Assembly (NCBI RefSeq): GCF_002929495.1
Contig: NZ_PJJJ01000035.1
Span: 124,270 to 188,269 of the forward strand
DNA length: 64,000 bases
Direction of reading: 5' to 3'
Source: Cryobacterium sp. Y82
GTDB taxonomy: Bacteria > Actinomycetota > Actinomycetes > Actinomycetales > Microbacteriaceae
Shown here: piece after piece, positions 8,654 through 18,234 of the stretch
How positions within the stretch are numbered: the stretch's first letter is position 1
Layout of the letters: each line of letters opens with the position of its first letter
Translations under genes and position numbers: made by a program
Notes under the pieces: generated by a model
Database searches by the model: none
What the model saw: the letters and a program-made list of their open reading frames with translations, nothing else
Told to the model about the DNA's origin: nothing

Positions 8654-9643
8654 GTGCACGCGATCATGAGTGAGACAGTGGGAGCAGAACCGGTGAATTC
8701 CATCTACCAATGGTTACCCAGCGCTATGGACGCACGAATTCGGGTGGTTGCCTGGCTGTCTCTGTTGTCCGAGATAGTGATTGTCGGCACCGGCGGCGCC
8801 GTACGCCTCACTGGCTCCGGACTCGGCTGCCCGACCTGGCCGAACTGCGTCGTCGGTTCGCTCGTGCCGACGGAGGAGATGGGCCTCCACGGTGTCATTG
8901 AGTTTGCCAACCGTTTGATGACCGGGCTGATCGGAATCATTGCGATCGCGGCCGTCGTTTTGCTCTGGCGTCTGCGCAGGGAACGCAAGGACCTGTTTGT
9001 CCTCGCCGTGATTCTCGTCGGTGGCGTTCTCGCGCAGGCACTCGTCGGCGGCGTCACCGTGTGGACCGGTCTCAACCCATTTATCGTTGGCTTCCACTTC
9101 ACGGTGTCGCTCATCATGGTCTGCCTGGCGACCGTGCTCGTGCACCGGGTCTATCTTGCACCGGGACCGCGTACCCTGGTCGTTCCGGTCGGCTTCGCCG
9201 GGCTGGCCCACGCCACCAGCTTCGCCGTGGCGCTGACGGTGATAATGGGCGTGTTGACCACCGCCTCCGGACCGCATTCGGGTGATGCCGACGCGGGACG
9301 CACGGGCTTCAACGCTGAATTGCTGGAACACCTGCACGCCTGGCCGGGCTACGCGACGCTGGTTTTGACGATCGTGCTGCTCGCAGCGTGCGTTGGTGGC
9401 AAGCTCCCCGTGCGGAGATTCGTCGTCGCCCTGCTCGTGATCGAGCTCGTGCAAATCTTAGTGGGCCTGCTCCAGGCCAATCTGGGGCTGCCCCCCGTGC
9501 TGGTCGGCTTACACATGGTGCTGGCCTGCGTACTCGCCGCTGCGATGACGGCGCTCGTGCTGAACCTCAAGGCCCCGACCGGAATCACGCCGGACGCTAC
9601 CGAATTCATCGGCACGAGCGAGCTCAGCAGCCGCCGCGGATAA
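8654..9643 (+). CDS. ctaA: Heme A synthase CtaA (COX15 family)
   Basis: This polytopic membrane protein of up to 329 residues has about eight hydrophobic segments. The first loop holds the conserved cysteine pair in GSGLGCPTWPNC, followed by EFANRLMTGLIGI; both are typical of the Gram-positive CtaA branch. It converts heme O to heme A for aa3-type oxidases, working after CtaB, which is encoded 2 kb away. An alternative start at 8666 (MSETVG) would shorten the protein by four residues. The gene is divergent from sufB. Confidence 0.93.
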   Translation: MHAIMSETVGAEPVNSIYQWLPSAMDARIRVVAWLSLLSEIVIVGTGGAVRLTGSGLGCPTWPNCVVGSLVPTEEMGLHGVIEFANRLMTGLIGIIAIAAVVLLWRLRRERKDLFVLAVILVGGVLAQALVGGVTVWTGLNPFIVGFHFTVSLIMVCLATVLVHRVYLAPGPRTLVVPVGFAGLAHATSFAVALTVIMGVLTTASGPHSGDADAGRTGFNAELLEHLHAWPGYATLVLTIVLLAACVGGKLPVRRFVVALLVIELVQILVGLLQANLGLPPVLVGLHMVLACVLAAAMTALVLNLKAPTGITPDATEFIGTSELSSRRG

Positions 9644-9770
9644 CCTGCGATCTTCGCCGAATGCCACAATCTTTGATGGGGTTGCCAATCAAAGGCGCGA
9701 CGGTACACGACGGCTGAAAAATTACCGCGTGGCTCTCCCCCGGCGGTGGTCGCCGGTGTACTCTCCAGAC

Positions 9771-10358
9771 ATGCATCTCGCACCGGGAGCCAGGTCGAAA
9801 CCGCCAGACGACGGCGCGCGCCTCGCCCTGTTCGGTCCGCCGGTGTTCGGTTTCGTGAATCAACCACGCCTTCAGGAACGTGGGTGGAGCTGGTACGGCA
9901 ACCACGGCCATACGTTGGAAGCGCAGGCACACTACTGGCTCGCGGACCCCACCGGTAATTTTTGGTTCGAGGATTCCCCAGCCGGTCCGGTCGGTATCGC
10001 CGAACTGCGCGGCTTCGTTTTCACAGACGTACCCGGCTCCACAAATCGCGGGGGCGACCCGATTCGGGATGCCTTGAACCAACATCTGCAGTACATCGTG
10101 ATGAACTACGCCAAAAACCCCCATGACTTCGGGTCGCAATTGTGGGCTGACCGACACACTCAACAGCAGTCCGAAATTGAACTCGCGCTTGCCCACCGGT
10201 CGAACCTGATCGTCGATGACAGCGCCCTGCCAGCCATCACGGTGACGGCCTCCGACTTCACTGCCACGAGCCTGGCCCTGGCCGGACGAGTTGTGACGGT
10301 TGTCATCCATTCGGCCGACGTTGCGAAGATAGACAACCGGCTCTCCCGTCGGGTTTAG
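9771..10358 (+). CDS. Protein of unknown function between ctaA and ctaB
   Basis: I do not recognise this protein of about 195 residues. It is rich in Trp, Tyr and His (ERGWSWYGNHGH, then HYWLADPTGNFWFED) and lacks an obvious signal peptide or membrane segment. The start is uncertain: the ATG at 9771 has no clear ribosome binding site, and a GTG at 9729 is in the same frame. The composition, with a long region of ordered-looking sequence, suggests a real gene rather than a chance frame, but the opposite strand is also open here. It is convergent with ctaB, leaving 25 bases between the stops. Confidence 0.6.
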   Translation: MHLAPGARSKPPDDGARLALFGPPVFGFVNQPRLQERGWSWYGNHGHTLEAQAHYWLADPTGNFWFEDSPAGPVGIAELRGFVFTDVPGSTNRGGDPIRDALNQHLQYIVMNYAKNPHDFGSQLWADRHTQQQSEIELALAHRSNLIVDDSALPAITVTASDFTATSLALAGRVVTVVIHSADVAKIDNRLSRRV

Positions 10359-10383
10359 CCTCGACCGCGGCAGCGTAAAGCGC

Positions 10384-11301
10384 TTAGAACGGCAGGAGCG
10401 GATCCACTCCGACAGCCACGAACAGTAGTGTCAGGTAGGCGATCGAGCCATGGAAGACGCGCATCGGCGACACGTGCTCGTGTCGAATTGCAAGGCTGTA
10501 CAGCCGGTGTGTCTCGTAGATGAACCAGCCGCCTGTGACAAGAGCGATACAGGTATACAGCACGCCCATGTCGGCGATCGGAATGAGCAGAAGCGAGCAG
10601 GCGACGGTAGCCCACGCATACAGAATGACCTGTAGGCCCACCTGAGCGCGACCACGCACGACAGCGAGCATTGGAACGCCAGCGGCCAGGTAGTCGCTGC
10701 GGTACTTCATTGACAGTGGCCAGTAATGCGGCGGTGTCCACAGGAAGATGATCATGAACAGAATAACCGGCGGCCAGGACAGCTCGCCGGTCACGGCCGC
10801 CCAGCCGATGAGGACGGGCATACAACCAGCCACACCGCCCCAGACGATGTTCTGCGGCGTACGACGCTTGAGAATGATCGTGTAAAAGACAACGTAGAGC
10901 AGAATCGCGCCAAACGACAGCGCGGCCGCCAGCCAGTTGGTCAGCAGACCCAGCCATAAAATGGATGCCGCGCCCAAGGCCCACGCAAAGATCAAGGCTT
11001 CTCGGTCGCTGAGCTCGCCGGTGACGAGCGGACGATTTTTCGTTCTCTTCATGAGACGGTCGATGTCACGGTCGAGGTAGCAATTGAAGGCACCCGCGGA
11101 TCCGGCGCTGAGCGACCCGCCCACGAGCGTCGCCAGAATTAGCCAGAGGCTGGGGATTCCCCGCTCGGCAAGGAGCATTGTGGGCGCGGTGACCACCAGG
11201 AGCAACTCGACTACTCGCGGTTTAGTCAGAGAGACATAAGCCTTGAGGGTGCGCTTCAACGTACGCGGAGTTCTCTCGATGGTCTGAAGTGCGACGTCCA
11301 T
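10384..11301 (-). CDS. ctaB: Protoheme IX farnesyltransferase (heme O synthase)
   Basis: The 305-residue UbiA-family membrane prenyltransferase shows the Asp-rich site [15 protein letters not shown] and the second conserved block [14 protein letters not shown]. It attaches a farnesyl group to heme b, giving heme O, the substrate of CtaA. It is divergent from tkt, an arrangement also seen in other actinobacteria. The N-terminal stretch before [11 protein letters not shown] is short and cytosolic. Confidence 0.95.
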   Translation of the reverse strand: MDVALQTIERTPRTLKRTLKAYVSLTKPRVVELLLVVTAPTMLLAERGIPSLWLILATLVGGSLSAGSAGAFNCYLDRDIDRLMKRTKNRPLVTGELSDREALIFAWALGAASILWLGLLTNWLAAALSFGAILLYVVFYTIILKRRTPQNIVWGGVAGCMPVLIGWAAVTGELSWPPVILFMIIFLWTPPHYWPLSMKYRSDYLAAGVPMLAVVRGRAQVGLQVILYAWATVACSLLLIPIADMGVLYTCIALVTGGWFIYETHRLYSLAIRHEHVSPMRVFHGSIAYLTLLFVAVGVDPLLPF

Positions 11302-11513
11302 AAATCCTCGAATGCTAGGCAGTTCCTCTAATTCTAGGTCACCCGGTGGCGCGTCGCTGCAAATGACAGGTCACGTTCTATCGAGCGCCCGGCGCATTCG
11401 ATGCGTATACTTAATGCGCTCCCCACAGTGAATCAGTAGTTCGGCGAGCCCCCGGGTGGGAGATGGCAGCGTAAAGCAGGCCAACTCGCTGGGGGTGATA
11501 TTTCGCTTGCAGT

Positions 11514-11535
11514 CCCGCGTAACAAAATACGCGGG
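11514..11535 (+). promoter_or_regulatory. Inverted repeat in ctaB-tkt divergent region
   Basis: CCCGCGTA and TACGCGGG form a perfect eight-base inverted repeat with loop ACAAAA, about 93 bases before the tkt start. There is no U-run, so an operator or leader hairpin is likelier than a terminator. The 326-base gap from 11302 to 11627 holds this repeat and the palindrome at 11583 but no gene. Confidence 0.4.
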
Positions 11536-11582
11536 TCCGCCGTGCGAGACGGTTGCCGGCACTTGCACAACTATCAAAGGAT

Positions 11583-11598
11583 GGGTTGAGCTCAACCC
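11583..11598 (+). promoter_or_regulatory. Perfect 16-bp palindrome upstream of tkt
   Basis: GGGTTGAGCTCAACCC is an uninterrupted palindrome ending 29 bases before the chosen tkt start. Its shape and position fit a dimeric repressor or activator site. The regulator is unknown. Confidence 0.5.
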
Positions 11599-11627
11599 GC
11601 CTTCGCTTCAATGAAGGGTTACGTGAC

Positions 11628-13721
11628 GTGGCAGCTTTGCAATGGAATTCCGTTGACGATCAGGCGGTTGACACCGCACGCATTCTGGCGGCCGATGCCG
11701 TTGAGAAGGTTGGGAATGGGCATCCGGGCACGGCAATGAGCCTCGCTCCGGCCGCGTACCTTCTGTTTCAGAAAGTCATGCGCCGCGATCCGTCCGACAA
11801 CGAGTGGATCGGTCGCGACCGATTCATTCTCTCGGTCGGCCATAGCTCGCTGACCCAATACATACAGCTCTACCTCGGCGGCTACGGCCTCGAGCTCGAA
11901 GACCTCAAGGCCCTCCGCACCTGGGGATCCAAGACCCCCGGCCACCCGGAATATGGCCACACCGACGGCGTCGAAATCACCACAGGCCCGCTCGGCCAGG
12001 GACTTGCCTCCGCTGTTGGCTTTGCCTACGCGTCCCGCTTCGAGCGTGGCCTGTTCGACCCGGATGCCGCCACCGGCGCCAGCCCGTTCGATCACTTCGT
12101 GTACGTCATTGCCGGCGACGGCGACCTGCAGGAGGGCCTGACGAGCGAAGCATCCTCTCTCGCTGGCCACCAGCAGCTCGGCAACCTGATTGCAATTTAC
12201 GACAGCAATCAGATCTCGATCGAGGACGACACCAATATCGCCTTCACCGAAGACGTTGCCGCGCGCTATGCCGCCTATGACTGGCACGTGCAGACCGTGG
12301 ACTGGAAGAAGACCGGCTCCTACGTTGAAGACGTCGCCGAATTGAATGCGGCCATCGAGGCTGCCCAGAACGAAACCGGCAAGCCCAGCCTGATCATTTT
12401 GAAGACGATCATCGGTTGGCCCAGCCCGAAGAAGCAGAATACGGGCAAGATCCACGGCTCCGCCCTCGGCGCCGAAGAACTCGCCGGCGTCAAGACCGTT
12501 CTCGGCTTCGATCCGGAGAAGACCTTCGATGTCGCCCCCGAAGTCATCGCTCACACCCGGCTGGCCCGGCAACGCGGTGCGACCCAGCATGCGCAGTGGA
12601 CCGTGCAGTTCGATGCCTGGGCCGCCGCCAATCCCGAGCGCAAGGTGCTGCTCGACCGCGTGCTTTCCGGCGACCTGCCCGACGGCGTCGACGAGGCACT
12701 CCCCGTCTTCCCCGGCGGCACCGCAGTCTCGACCCGTGCAGCCTCCGGCAAGGTGCTCACCGCCCTCGGCGGCGTCATCCCTGAACTTTGGGGGGGCTCG
12801 GCCGACCTCGCCGAATCAAACAACACCACTATCGGCGGCGCAGCCTCGTTCATTCCGAGCGAGCACTCCACCGGCGAATGGACCGGCAACTCGTATGGCC
12901 GGGTGCTGCACTTCGGCATTCGCGAACACGCCATGGCCGCTATTCTCAACGGAATCGTGCTGCACGGCAACACGCGTCCGTTCGGCGGGACGTTCCTCAT
13001 CTTCAGCGACTACATGCGCCCCGCTGTGCGTCTCGCGGCGCTCATGAAAGCGCCGTCAATCTTCGTCTGGACCCACGACTCCGTCGCACTGGGCGAAGAC
13101 GGCCCCACCCACCAGCCGATCGAACAGCTCGCCACCCTGCGTGCCATCCCCGGGCTTGACGTGGTGCGTCCCGGCGATGCCAACGAAACCGCGTGGGCCT
13201 GGAAGACCATTTTGGAACGCCGGGGCGGTCCGGCCGGCATCGCCCTCACCCGCCAGAACATTCCGGTGTACGAGCGCGGCGAAGGCGCAGCATCCGCTGA
13301 AATCTTCGCCTCGGCGAAGAATGTCGCCCGCGGCGCCTACGTGCTGGCCGAAGCGGCCGGCGGAACTCCGGACGTCATCCTGATCGGAACCGGGTCCGAG
13401 GTGCAGCTCGCCATTGACGCCCGCGCCCAGCTAGCCCTCGAAGGCATCAACGCCCGCGTGGTCAGCGCCCCCTGCCTGGAATGGTTCGAGGAGCAGAGCA
13501 GCGAATATCGCGAGTCGGTGCTGCCCGCAGCCATCACCGCCAGGGTATCGGTCGAGGCCGGGCTCGCGCTGACCTGGCGCGGTTACGTCGGCGACGCGGG
13601 TCGCAGCATCTCGATCGAACATTTCGGGGCATCCGCTGACTACCAGACGCTGTTCCGCGAATTCGGCATCACCACCGAAGCCGTGGTTGCCGCTGCCAAG
13701 GAATCAATTAGCGCAGCCTGA
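11628..13721 (+). CDS. tkt: Transketolase
   Basis: The 697-residue thiamine-diphosphate enzyme interconverts pentose, triose and hexose phosphates. It shows the family start region DAVEKVGNGHPGTAMSLAP, the TPP/Mg motif GDGDLQEGLTSEA, and the C-terminal half with WTHDSVALGEDGPTHQPIEQ. The GTG at 11628 was chosen because family similarity begins at VAALQWNSVDDQAVDTAR and AAGGG lies upstream. A frame extension to 11553 adds 25 unconserved residues and would cover the palindrome at 11583. It opens the run tkt-tal-pgi-zwf-opcA-pgl. Confidence 0.96.
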   Translation: MAALQWNSVDDQAVDTARILAADAVEKVGNGHPGTAMSLAPAAYLLFQKVMRRDPSDNEWIGRDRFILSVGHSSLTQYIQLYLGGYGLELEDLKALRTWGSKTPGHPEYGHTDGVEITTGPLGQGLASAVGFAYASRFERGLFDPDAATGASPFDHFVYVIAGDGDLQEGLTSEASSLAGHQQLGNLIAIYDSNQISIEDDTNIAFTEDVAARYAAYDWHVQTVDWKKTGSYVEDVAELNAAIEAAQNETGKPSLIILKTIIGWPSPKKQNTGKIHGSALGAEELAGVKTVLGFDPEKTFDVAPEVIAHTRLARQRGATQHAQWTVQFDAWAAANPERKVLLDRVLSGDLPDGVDEALPVFPGGTAVSTRAASGKVLTALGGVIPELWGGSADLAESNNTTIGGAASFIPSEHSTGEWTGNSYGRVLHFGIREHAMAAILNGIVLHGNTRPFGGTFLIFSDYMRPAVRLAALMKAPSIFVWTHDSVALGEDGPTHQPIEQLATLRAIPGLDVVRPGDANETAWAWKTILERRGGPAGIALTRQNIPVYERGEGAASAEIFASAKNVARGAYVLAEAAGGTPDVILIGTGSEVQLAIDARAQLALEGINARVVSAPCLEWFEEQSSEYRESVLPAAITARVSVEAGLALTWRGYVGDAGRSISIEHFGASADYQTLFREFGITTEAVVAAAKESISAA

Positions 13722-13785
13722 TGTTGCCCCCTAGTACGGGGTCAGCACCGCACATCGTCAACCTCTCCACACACTGCACGACCCA

Positions 13786-13801
13786 GCTGCCTGACGGCAG
13801 C
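13786..13801 (+). other. Small hairpin between tkt and tal
   Basis: GCTGCC-TGAC-GGCAGC forms a six-base stem just before the tal ribosome site (AGGAG at 13808). With no U-run, it could tune translation or RNA processing between the two genes. Confidence 0.3.
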
Positions 13802-13821
13802 ACGACCAGGAGATTTCAACT

Positions 13822-14952
13822 ATGACAAATCCGACACCCCTCGCCCAGCTGTCCACAGCCGGCGTCAGTATCTGGCTCGACGACCTCTCCCGCGAACGCA
13901 TCAACTCCGGCGGGCTCCAAGACCTGATCAAGAACAGCAACGTCGTCGGCGTCACGACAAACCCGACGATCTTCGCCGGCGCCCTGGCCAAGGGCGAGGC
14001 GTATTCCGACCAGGTCGCGACGTTGGCCGCCGCCGGCACGAACGTCATCGACTCCGTTTTCGCCATCACCACGGACGACGTTGCCGCTGCCTGCGATATC
14101 TTTCGCCCGGTCTACGACTCGACCAACGGCCAGGATGGACGCGTCTCGATCGAGGTTGAGCCGAGCCTCGCCCGCGACGCAGCCGGCACGGTCGCCGAAG
14201 CCCAGAAGCTATGGGCCAAGGTCAACCGCCCCAACGCGATGATCAAGATTCCGGCGACGCTCGAAGGCCTGGAAGCCATTACGGCGACGATCGCCCTCGG
14301 CATCAGCGTCAATGTCACCCTGATCTTCAGCCTCGAGCGTCACCGTCAGGTGATCAACGCCTACCTGGCCGGTCTCGAGCATGCCAAAGCTGCCGGCATC
14401 GATCTTTCTACTATTCACTCCGTTGCCTCGTTCTTCGTCTCGCGCGTCGACTCCGAGATCAACGCTCGCCTTGAAGCTATCGGCACCCCCGAAGCCCTCG
14501 CGCTGAAGAGCAAAGCCGGCGTCGCCAATGCCCAGCTTGCCTACCAGGTTTACGAGCAGGCGTTCAGTAGTGAGCGCGCCCTCGGCCTGATCAAGGCCGG
14601 AGCCACCAAGCAACGTCCGCTCTGGGCGTCGACCGGTGTCAAGGATGCCAGCCTTCCCGACACCCTGTACGTCACCGAGCTAGTCGCCCCCGAAGTCGTC
14701 AACACGATGCCGGAGAAGACCATGCAGGCCACGGCCGACCACGGAGTCATTCCGGCTGACTCGGTTACCGGCTCGTACGCCGCCGCAAACGCGGTGCTCG
14801 ACGCGCTGGCCGCGCAGGGTGTCTCATACGACGACGTCACCCGCCAGCTCGAGGACGAAGGCCTGTCGAAGTTCGAGGTGTCGTGGAACGAACTGCTCGA
14901 TACCGTACAGACGGCCCTCACGGCCGCCTCGACTCCCTCGGTCGCCCAGTGA
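13822..14952 (+). CDS. tal: Transaldolase
   Basis: The 376-residue protein is of the longer actinobacterial transaldolase type. It has the N-terminal [14 protein letters not shown], the [13 protein letters not shown] loop, the Schiff-base lysine in NAMIKIPAT, and the later [11 protein letters not shown]. It moves a dihydroxyacetone unit between sugar phosphates, linking the pentose pathway to glycolysis. AGGAG precedes the ATG by nine bases. Its stop codon overlaps the pgi start (GTGA), so translation is coupled. Confidence 0.96.
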   Translation: MTNPTPLAQLSTAGVSIWLDDLSRERINSGGLQDLIKNSNVVGVTTNPTIFAGALAKGEAYSDQVATLAAAGTNVIDSVFAITTDDVAAACDIFRPVYDSTNGQDGRVSIEVEPSLARDAAGTVAEAQKLWAKVNRPNAMIKIPATLEGLEAITATIALGISVNVTLIFSLERHRQVINAYLAGLEHAKAAGIDLSTIHSVASFFVSRVDSEINARLEAIGTPEALALKSKAGVANAQLAYQVYEQAFSSERALGLIKAGATKQRPLWASTGVKDASLPDTLYVTELVAPEVVNTMPEKTMQATADHGVIPADSVTGSYAAANAVLDALAAQGVSYDDVTRQLEDEGLSKFEVSWNELLDTVQTALTAASTPSVAQ

Positions 14953-16550
14953 GCTTTCGAATCTCGGTGAGTGGTGCCGCAGCTGATGCTGTGCGCGCCA
15001 CCGTACCGACCCTGATCACAGACCTGGTCGCGTCGGGCATCACTGCCCAAAACCCCGCACTGTGGGGCCCTGCCGTCGAAGCTGAGGCCGCGTTGCGTCT
15101 GGGCTGGACGGAGTCTGCCGCAGTGTCCCGCCCACTCGTGGCTGAGATTGTCGAGTTGCGGGCTGCCCTCCACGCCCGTGGTGTCACCCAGATCGCCCTC
15201 GCCGGAATGGGCGGATCATCGCTCGCTCCCGAGGTCATCACCCGCACCGCTGGAGTGGACCTCACTGTGCTCGACGCGACCGACCCGGGTCAAGTGTTGT
15301 CCGCATTGAACGACAATCTGGCCGGAACCGCGCTCGTCGTCTCGTCCAAGAGCGGCTCAACGGTTGAAACCGACAGCCAGCGCCGCGTGTTTGAACGTGC
15401 GTACCGGGATATCGGAATCGACCCGGCCGAGCGCATTATCGTCGTGACCGACCCGGGGTCACCGCTCGAGGCATCCGCTCGGGAAGCTGGCTACCGCGTG
15501 TTCAACGCCGACCCCACTGTCGGCGGACGCTACTCGGCGCTGACCGCGTTTGGTCTCGTTCCGTCGGGACTGGCCGGTGTTGACATTGGTGCGCTCCTCG
15601 ACGAGGCCGAATCCATCTCGCTGGCATTGGCCGTTGACTCGCCCGAGAATCCGGGCCTCGTGCTCGGAGCGGCCATCGCCGCTGCCAGCCCTCGTCGGGA
15701 CAAGCTCGCCATCGTCTCAGACGGCACCCACATTGTGGGCTTTGCCGATTGGGTCGAACAACTGATCGCTGAATCTACCGGCAAGCTCGGCACCGGCATT
15801 TTGCCCGTCGTTCTCTCTCCCGATGCTCCCGAGCTGACCGAGGCTCTGCCGGACCTGCAACTCGTTCGGGTTGTGGCCGACGCCGGCACCGACCTTTTCG
15901 TTGAAACCGGCGACGAGATTCGCGTCAGCGGAACCCTCGGAGCTCAGTTTCTAGTCTGGGAATACGCGACTGTCGTAGCGGGCCGTTTGCTCGGTATCAA
16001 CCCGTTCGACCAGCCGGACGTGGAGTCCGCCAAGATCGCTACGCGAGGGTTGCTCGACGTTCGCCCCGCGCCGATACCGGCCGCCTTCATCGCGGACGGT
16101 ATCGAAGTGCGTGGCACGCCGCACGTTATCGGTGCGGCGAGCGACCTCGCCTCGGCAATCGACGCGCTTCTCGAAGAGCTCGGCCCCGACGGCTATGTTG
16201 CTGTCCAGGCCTACGTAGACCGGCTGGCCCTGCCGGAACTGGCCGAAATTCGCAACAAACTGGCCACACTCTCGAAGCGTCCGGTCACGTTCGGCTGGGG
16301 ACCGCGCTTTCTGCACTCCACCGGGCAGTTCCACAAGGGCGGACCGGCAACGGCCGTTTACCTGCAAATCCTGGCCACGCCGGCGGAGGATCTTGAAATT
16401 CCGGAGCGTCCCTTCACCTTCGGTGAACTCATTCAGGCGCAGGCCAGCGGTGATGCGAGCGTGCTCGCCGACCACGGGCGCCCGGTGTTGACGTTGACCC
16501 TGACGCAGCCCAAGCAAAATATCTCCACATTATTCCGGGCTTTGGCCTAG
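14949..16550 (+). CDS. pgi: Glucose-6-phosphate isomerase, actinobacterial form
   Basis: The 533-residue protein interconverts glucose-6-phosphate and fructose-6-phosphate. The sugar-binding SIS-type segments [11 protein letters not shown] and [11 protein letters not shown] are clear, as is the C-terminal [19 protein letters not shown] region. This is the divergent form commonly found between tal and zwf in Microbacteriaceae-like genomes, some of which are annotated as bifunctional in other taxa. The GTG at 14949 overlaps the tal stop, which fixes the start; upstream residues in the frame are just read-through of tal. Confidence 0.92.
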   Translation: MSFRISVSGAAADAVRATVPTLITDLVASGITAQNPALWGPAVEAEAALRLGWTESAAVSRPLVAEIVELRAALHARGVTQIALAGMGGSSLAPEVITRTAGVDLTVLDATDPGQVLSALNDNLAGTALVVSSKSGSTVETDSQRRVFERAYRDIGIDPAERIIVVTDPGSPLEASAREAGYRVFNADPTVGGRYSALTAFGLVPSGLAGVDIGALLDEAESISLALAVDSPENPGLVLGAAIAAASPRRDKLAIVSDGTHIVGFADWVEQLIAESTGKLGTGILPVVLSPDAPELTEALPDLQLVRVVADAGTDLFVETGDEIRVSGTLGAQFLVWEYATVVAGRLLGINPFDQPDVESAKIATRGLLDVRPAPIPAAFIADGIEVRGTPHVIGAASDLASAIDALLEELGPDGYVAVQAYVDRLALPELAEIRNKLATLSKRPVTFGWGPRFLHSTGQFHKGGPATAVYLQILATPAEDLEIPERPFTFGELIQAQASGDASVLADHGRPVLTLTLTQPKQNISTLFRALA

Positions 16551-16569
16551 TAAAACCAACAAACCGAAC

Positions 16570-16617
16570 GCCTGATTTGTTCTTCGCGAGCAACGCCCGA
16601 CGAGGAACCAATCAGGC
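16570..16617 (+). terminator. Imperfect hairpin between pgi and zwf
   Basis: A 17-base stem (16570-16586 with 16601-16617, two non-Watson-Crick positions) follows the pgi stop by 20 bases. There is no U-run. It probably ends or weakens tkt-tal-pgi transcription, and the roughly 75 bases that follow before zwf can hold a separate promoter. Confidence 0.45.
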
Positions 16618-16692
16618 CAACGCACTATTCTCTTTGCAGCATCCCTTGTTTGCATTCTTAACTTTCCTGCACTAAACCGTAAAAGGAGCTGC

Positions 16693-18234
16693 ATGTCCCC
16701 GGTGGAAATTACCCCGGAGTTTAATCCGCTCAGGTCACCATCCGACTATCGTCTGAACCGTATCGCCGGGCCATCCAGCCTCGTTATCTTCGGCGTCACC
16801 GGTGACCTCGCGCGCAAGAAACTCATGCCAGCGGTCTATGACCTCGCCAATCGCGGCTTGCTGCCACCTGGATTCGCCCTCGTCGGGTTTGCCCGCCGAG
16901 ACTGGGACAACGAAGACTTCATGGAAGTCGTGCATGATGCCGTTAAGGAACATGCCCGCACAGAGTTCCACGAGGATGTTTGGGCGCAGCTGGCCGAAGG
17001 CATCCGTTTCGTCTCTGGAACTTTTGACGACGACGAGGCATTTGCGCGTCTCAGCCAAACCATCGACGAGTTGGACCGTGAGCGCGGCACGATGGGCAAC
17101 CACGCGTTCTATCTGGCCATTCCGCCGAAGGCTTTCCCACAAGTGACAGAGCAGCTGCGCCGATCCGGCCTGGCCGAGCAGAAGAATGGGCAATGGCGTC
17201 GCGTCGTCATCGAAAAGCCTTTCGGCAGTGACCTGACGACGGCACGCCAGCTCAATGATGTCGTCGAGTCGGTCTTTCCTCCGGACTCGGTTTTTCGGAT
17301 CGACCACTACCTCGGAAAAGAGACGGTGCAGAATATTCTCGCGCTGCGTTTCGCCAACGAGATGTTCGAGCCGCTGTGGAACGCCAATCACGTCGAACAC
17401 GTTCAAATCACCATGGCTGAAGACATCGGCGTGGGAGGTCGGGCCGGCTATTATGACGGCATCGGCGCCGCCCGCGACGTCATCCAGAACCATCTGCTGC
17501 AGCTTCTCGCGCTCACGGCCATGGAAGAACCAATCTCCTTCGACGCCGCCGACCTGCGCGCCGAAAAGGAAAAGGTACTCGCCTCGGTTCGACTCCCCGC
17601 CGACCTCGGCCTCGGCACCGCCCGCGGGCAGTATGCCGGTGGCTGGCAGGGCGGAGAAAAGGTCGTCGGCTTCCTGGAGGAAGACGGCATGGACCCGGAT
17701 TCCGTCACCGAAACCTACGCTGCCATGCGGCTGACAATCGATACCCGACGCTGGGCCGGCGTTCCGTTCTACCTGCGGGCCGGTAAGCGCCTGGGTCGTC
17801 GCGTAACGGAAATTGCCGTGGTCTTCAAACGAGCGCCGCAGTACCTGTTCGCACCAGGCCAGACCGCCGAACTCGGCCACAACGCCCTGGTCATTCGGGT
17901 GCAGCCCGATGAGGGCGTCACCATCCGTTTTGGCTCGAAAGTTCCGGGTGTCGTCATGCAGGTTCGCGACGTGACTATGGACTTCGGTTACGGGCACGCG
18001 TTCACCGAGGCGAGCCCGGAAGCGTACGAGAGGCTCATCCTCGACGTACTGCTTGGTGACCCGCCGTTGTTCCCCCGCCATGAAGAGGTCGAATTGTCCT
18101 GGAAAATTCTCGACCCGATCGAAGAGTACTGGGCTACGCAAGGACAGCCTGAGCCCTATCGCCCCGGAACTTGGGGACCCACATCCGCTGACGACCTGCT
18201 GGCCCGCGACGGCCGAACCTGGAGGCGACCATGA
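16693..18234 (+). CDS. zwf: Glucose-6-phosphate dehydrogenase
   Basis: The 513-residue enzyme oxidises glucose-6-phosphate with NADP. The dinucleotide site is FGVTGDLARKKLMPAVYDL near residue 33, and the catalytic signature is RIDHYLGKETVQNIL near residue 203. A strong AAGGAG lies seven bases upstream of the ATG. It overlaps opcA by four bases (ATGA), consistent with joint production with its activator OpcA. Length is normal. Confidence 0.97.
   Translation: MSPVEITPEFNPLRSPSDYRLNRIAGPSSLVIFGVTGDLARKKLMPAVYDLANRGLLPPGFALVGFARRDWDNEDFMEVVHDAVKEHARTEFHEDVWAQLAEGIRFVSGTFDDDEAFARLSQTIDELDRERGTMGNHAFYLAIPPKAFPQVTEQLRRSGLAEQKNGQWRRVVIEKPFGSDLTTARQLNDVVESVFPPDSVFRIDHYLGKETVQNILALRFANEMFEPLWNANHVEHVQITMAEDIGVGGRAGYYDGIGAARDVIQNHLLQLLALTAMEEPISFDAADLRAEKEKVLASVRLPADLGLGTARGQYAGGWQGGEKVVGFLEEDGMDPDSVTETYAAMRLTIDTRRWAGVPFYLRAGKRLGRRVTEIAVVFKRAPQYLFAPGQTAELGHNALVIRVQPDEGVTIRFGSKVPGVVMQVRDVTMDFGYGHAFTEASPEAYERLILDVLLGDPPLFPRHEEVELSWKILDPIEEYWATQGQPEPYRPGTWGPTSADDLLARDGRTWRRP

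Noticed and set aside
9624-10310. Minus-strand frame opposite the unknown ctaA-ctaB protein
   Set aside because: It starts inside ctaA on the other strand and has a less protein-like composition than the plus-strand reading, though this is the least certain rejection.
11553-11627. Extended N-terminus of transketolase
   Set aside because: The 25 extra residues are unconserved and cover a perfect palindrome; the GTG at 11628 with upstream AAGGG fits the family.
11302-11627. Riboswitch upstream of tkt
   Set aside because: No known riboswitch core, such as the TPP motif, was seen despite the enzyme using thiamine diphosphate.
16735-18141. Open frame antisense to zwf
   Set aside because: Zwf is complete and conserved on the plus strand; the antisense product matches nothing recognisable.
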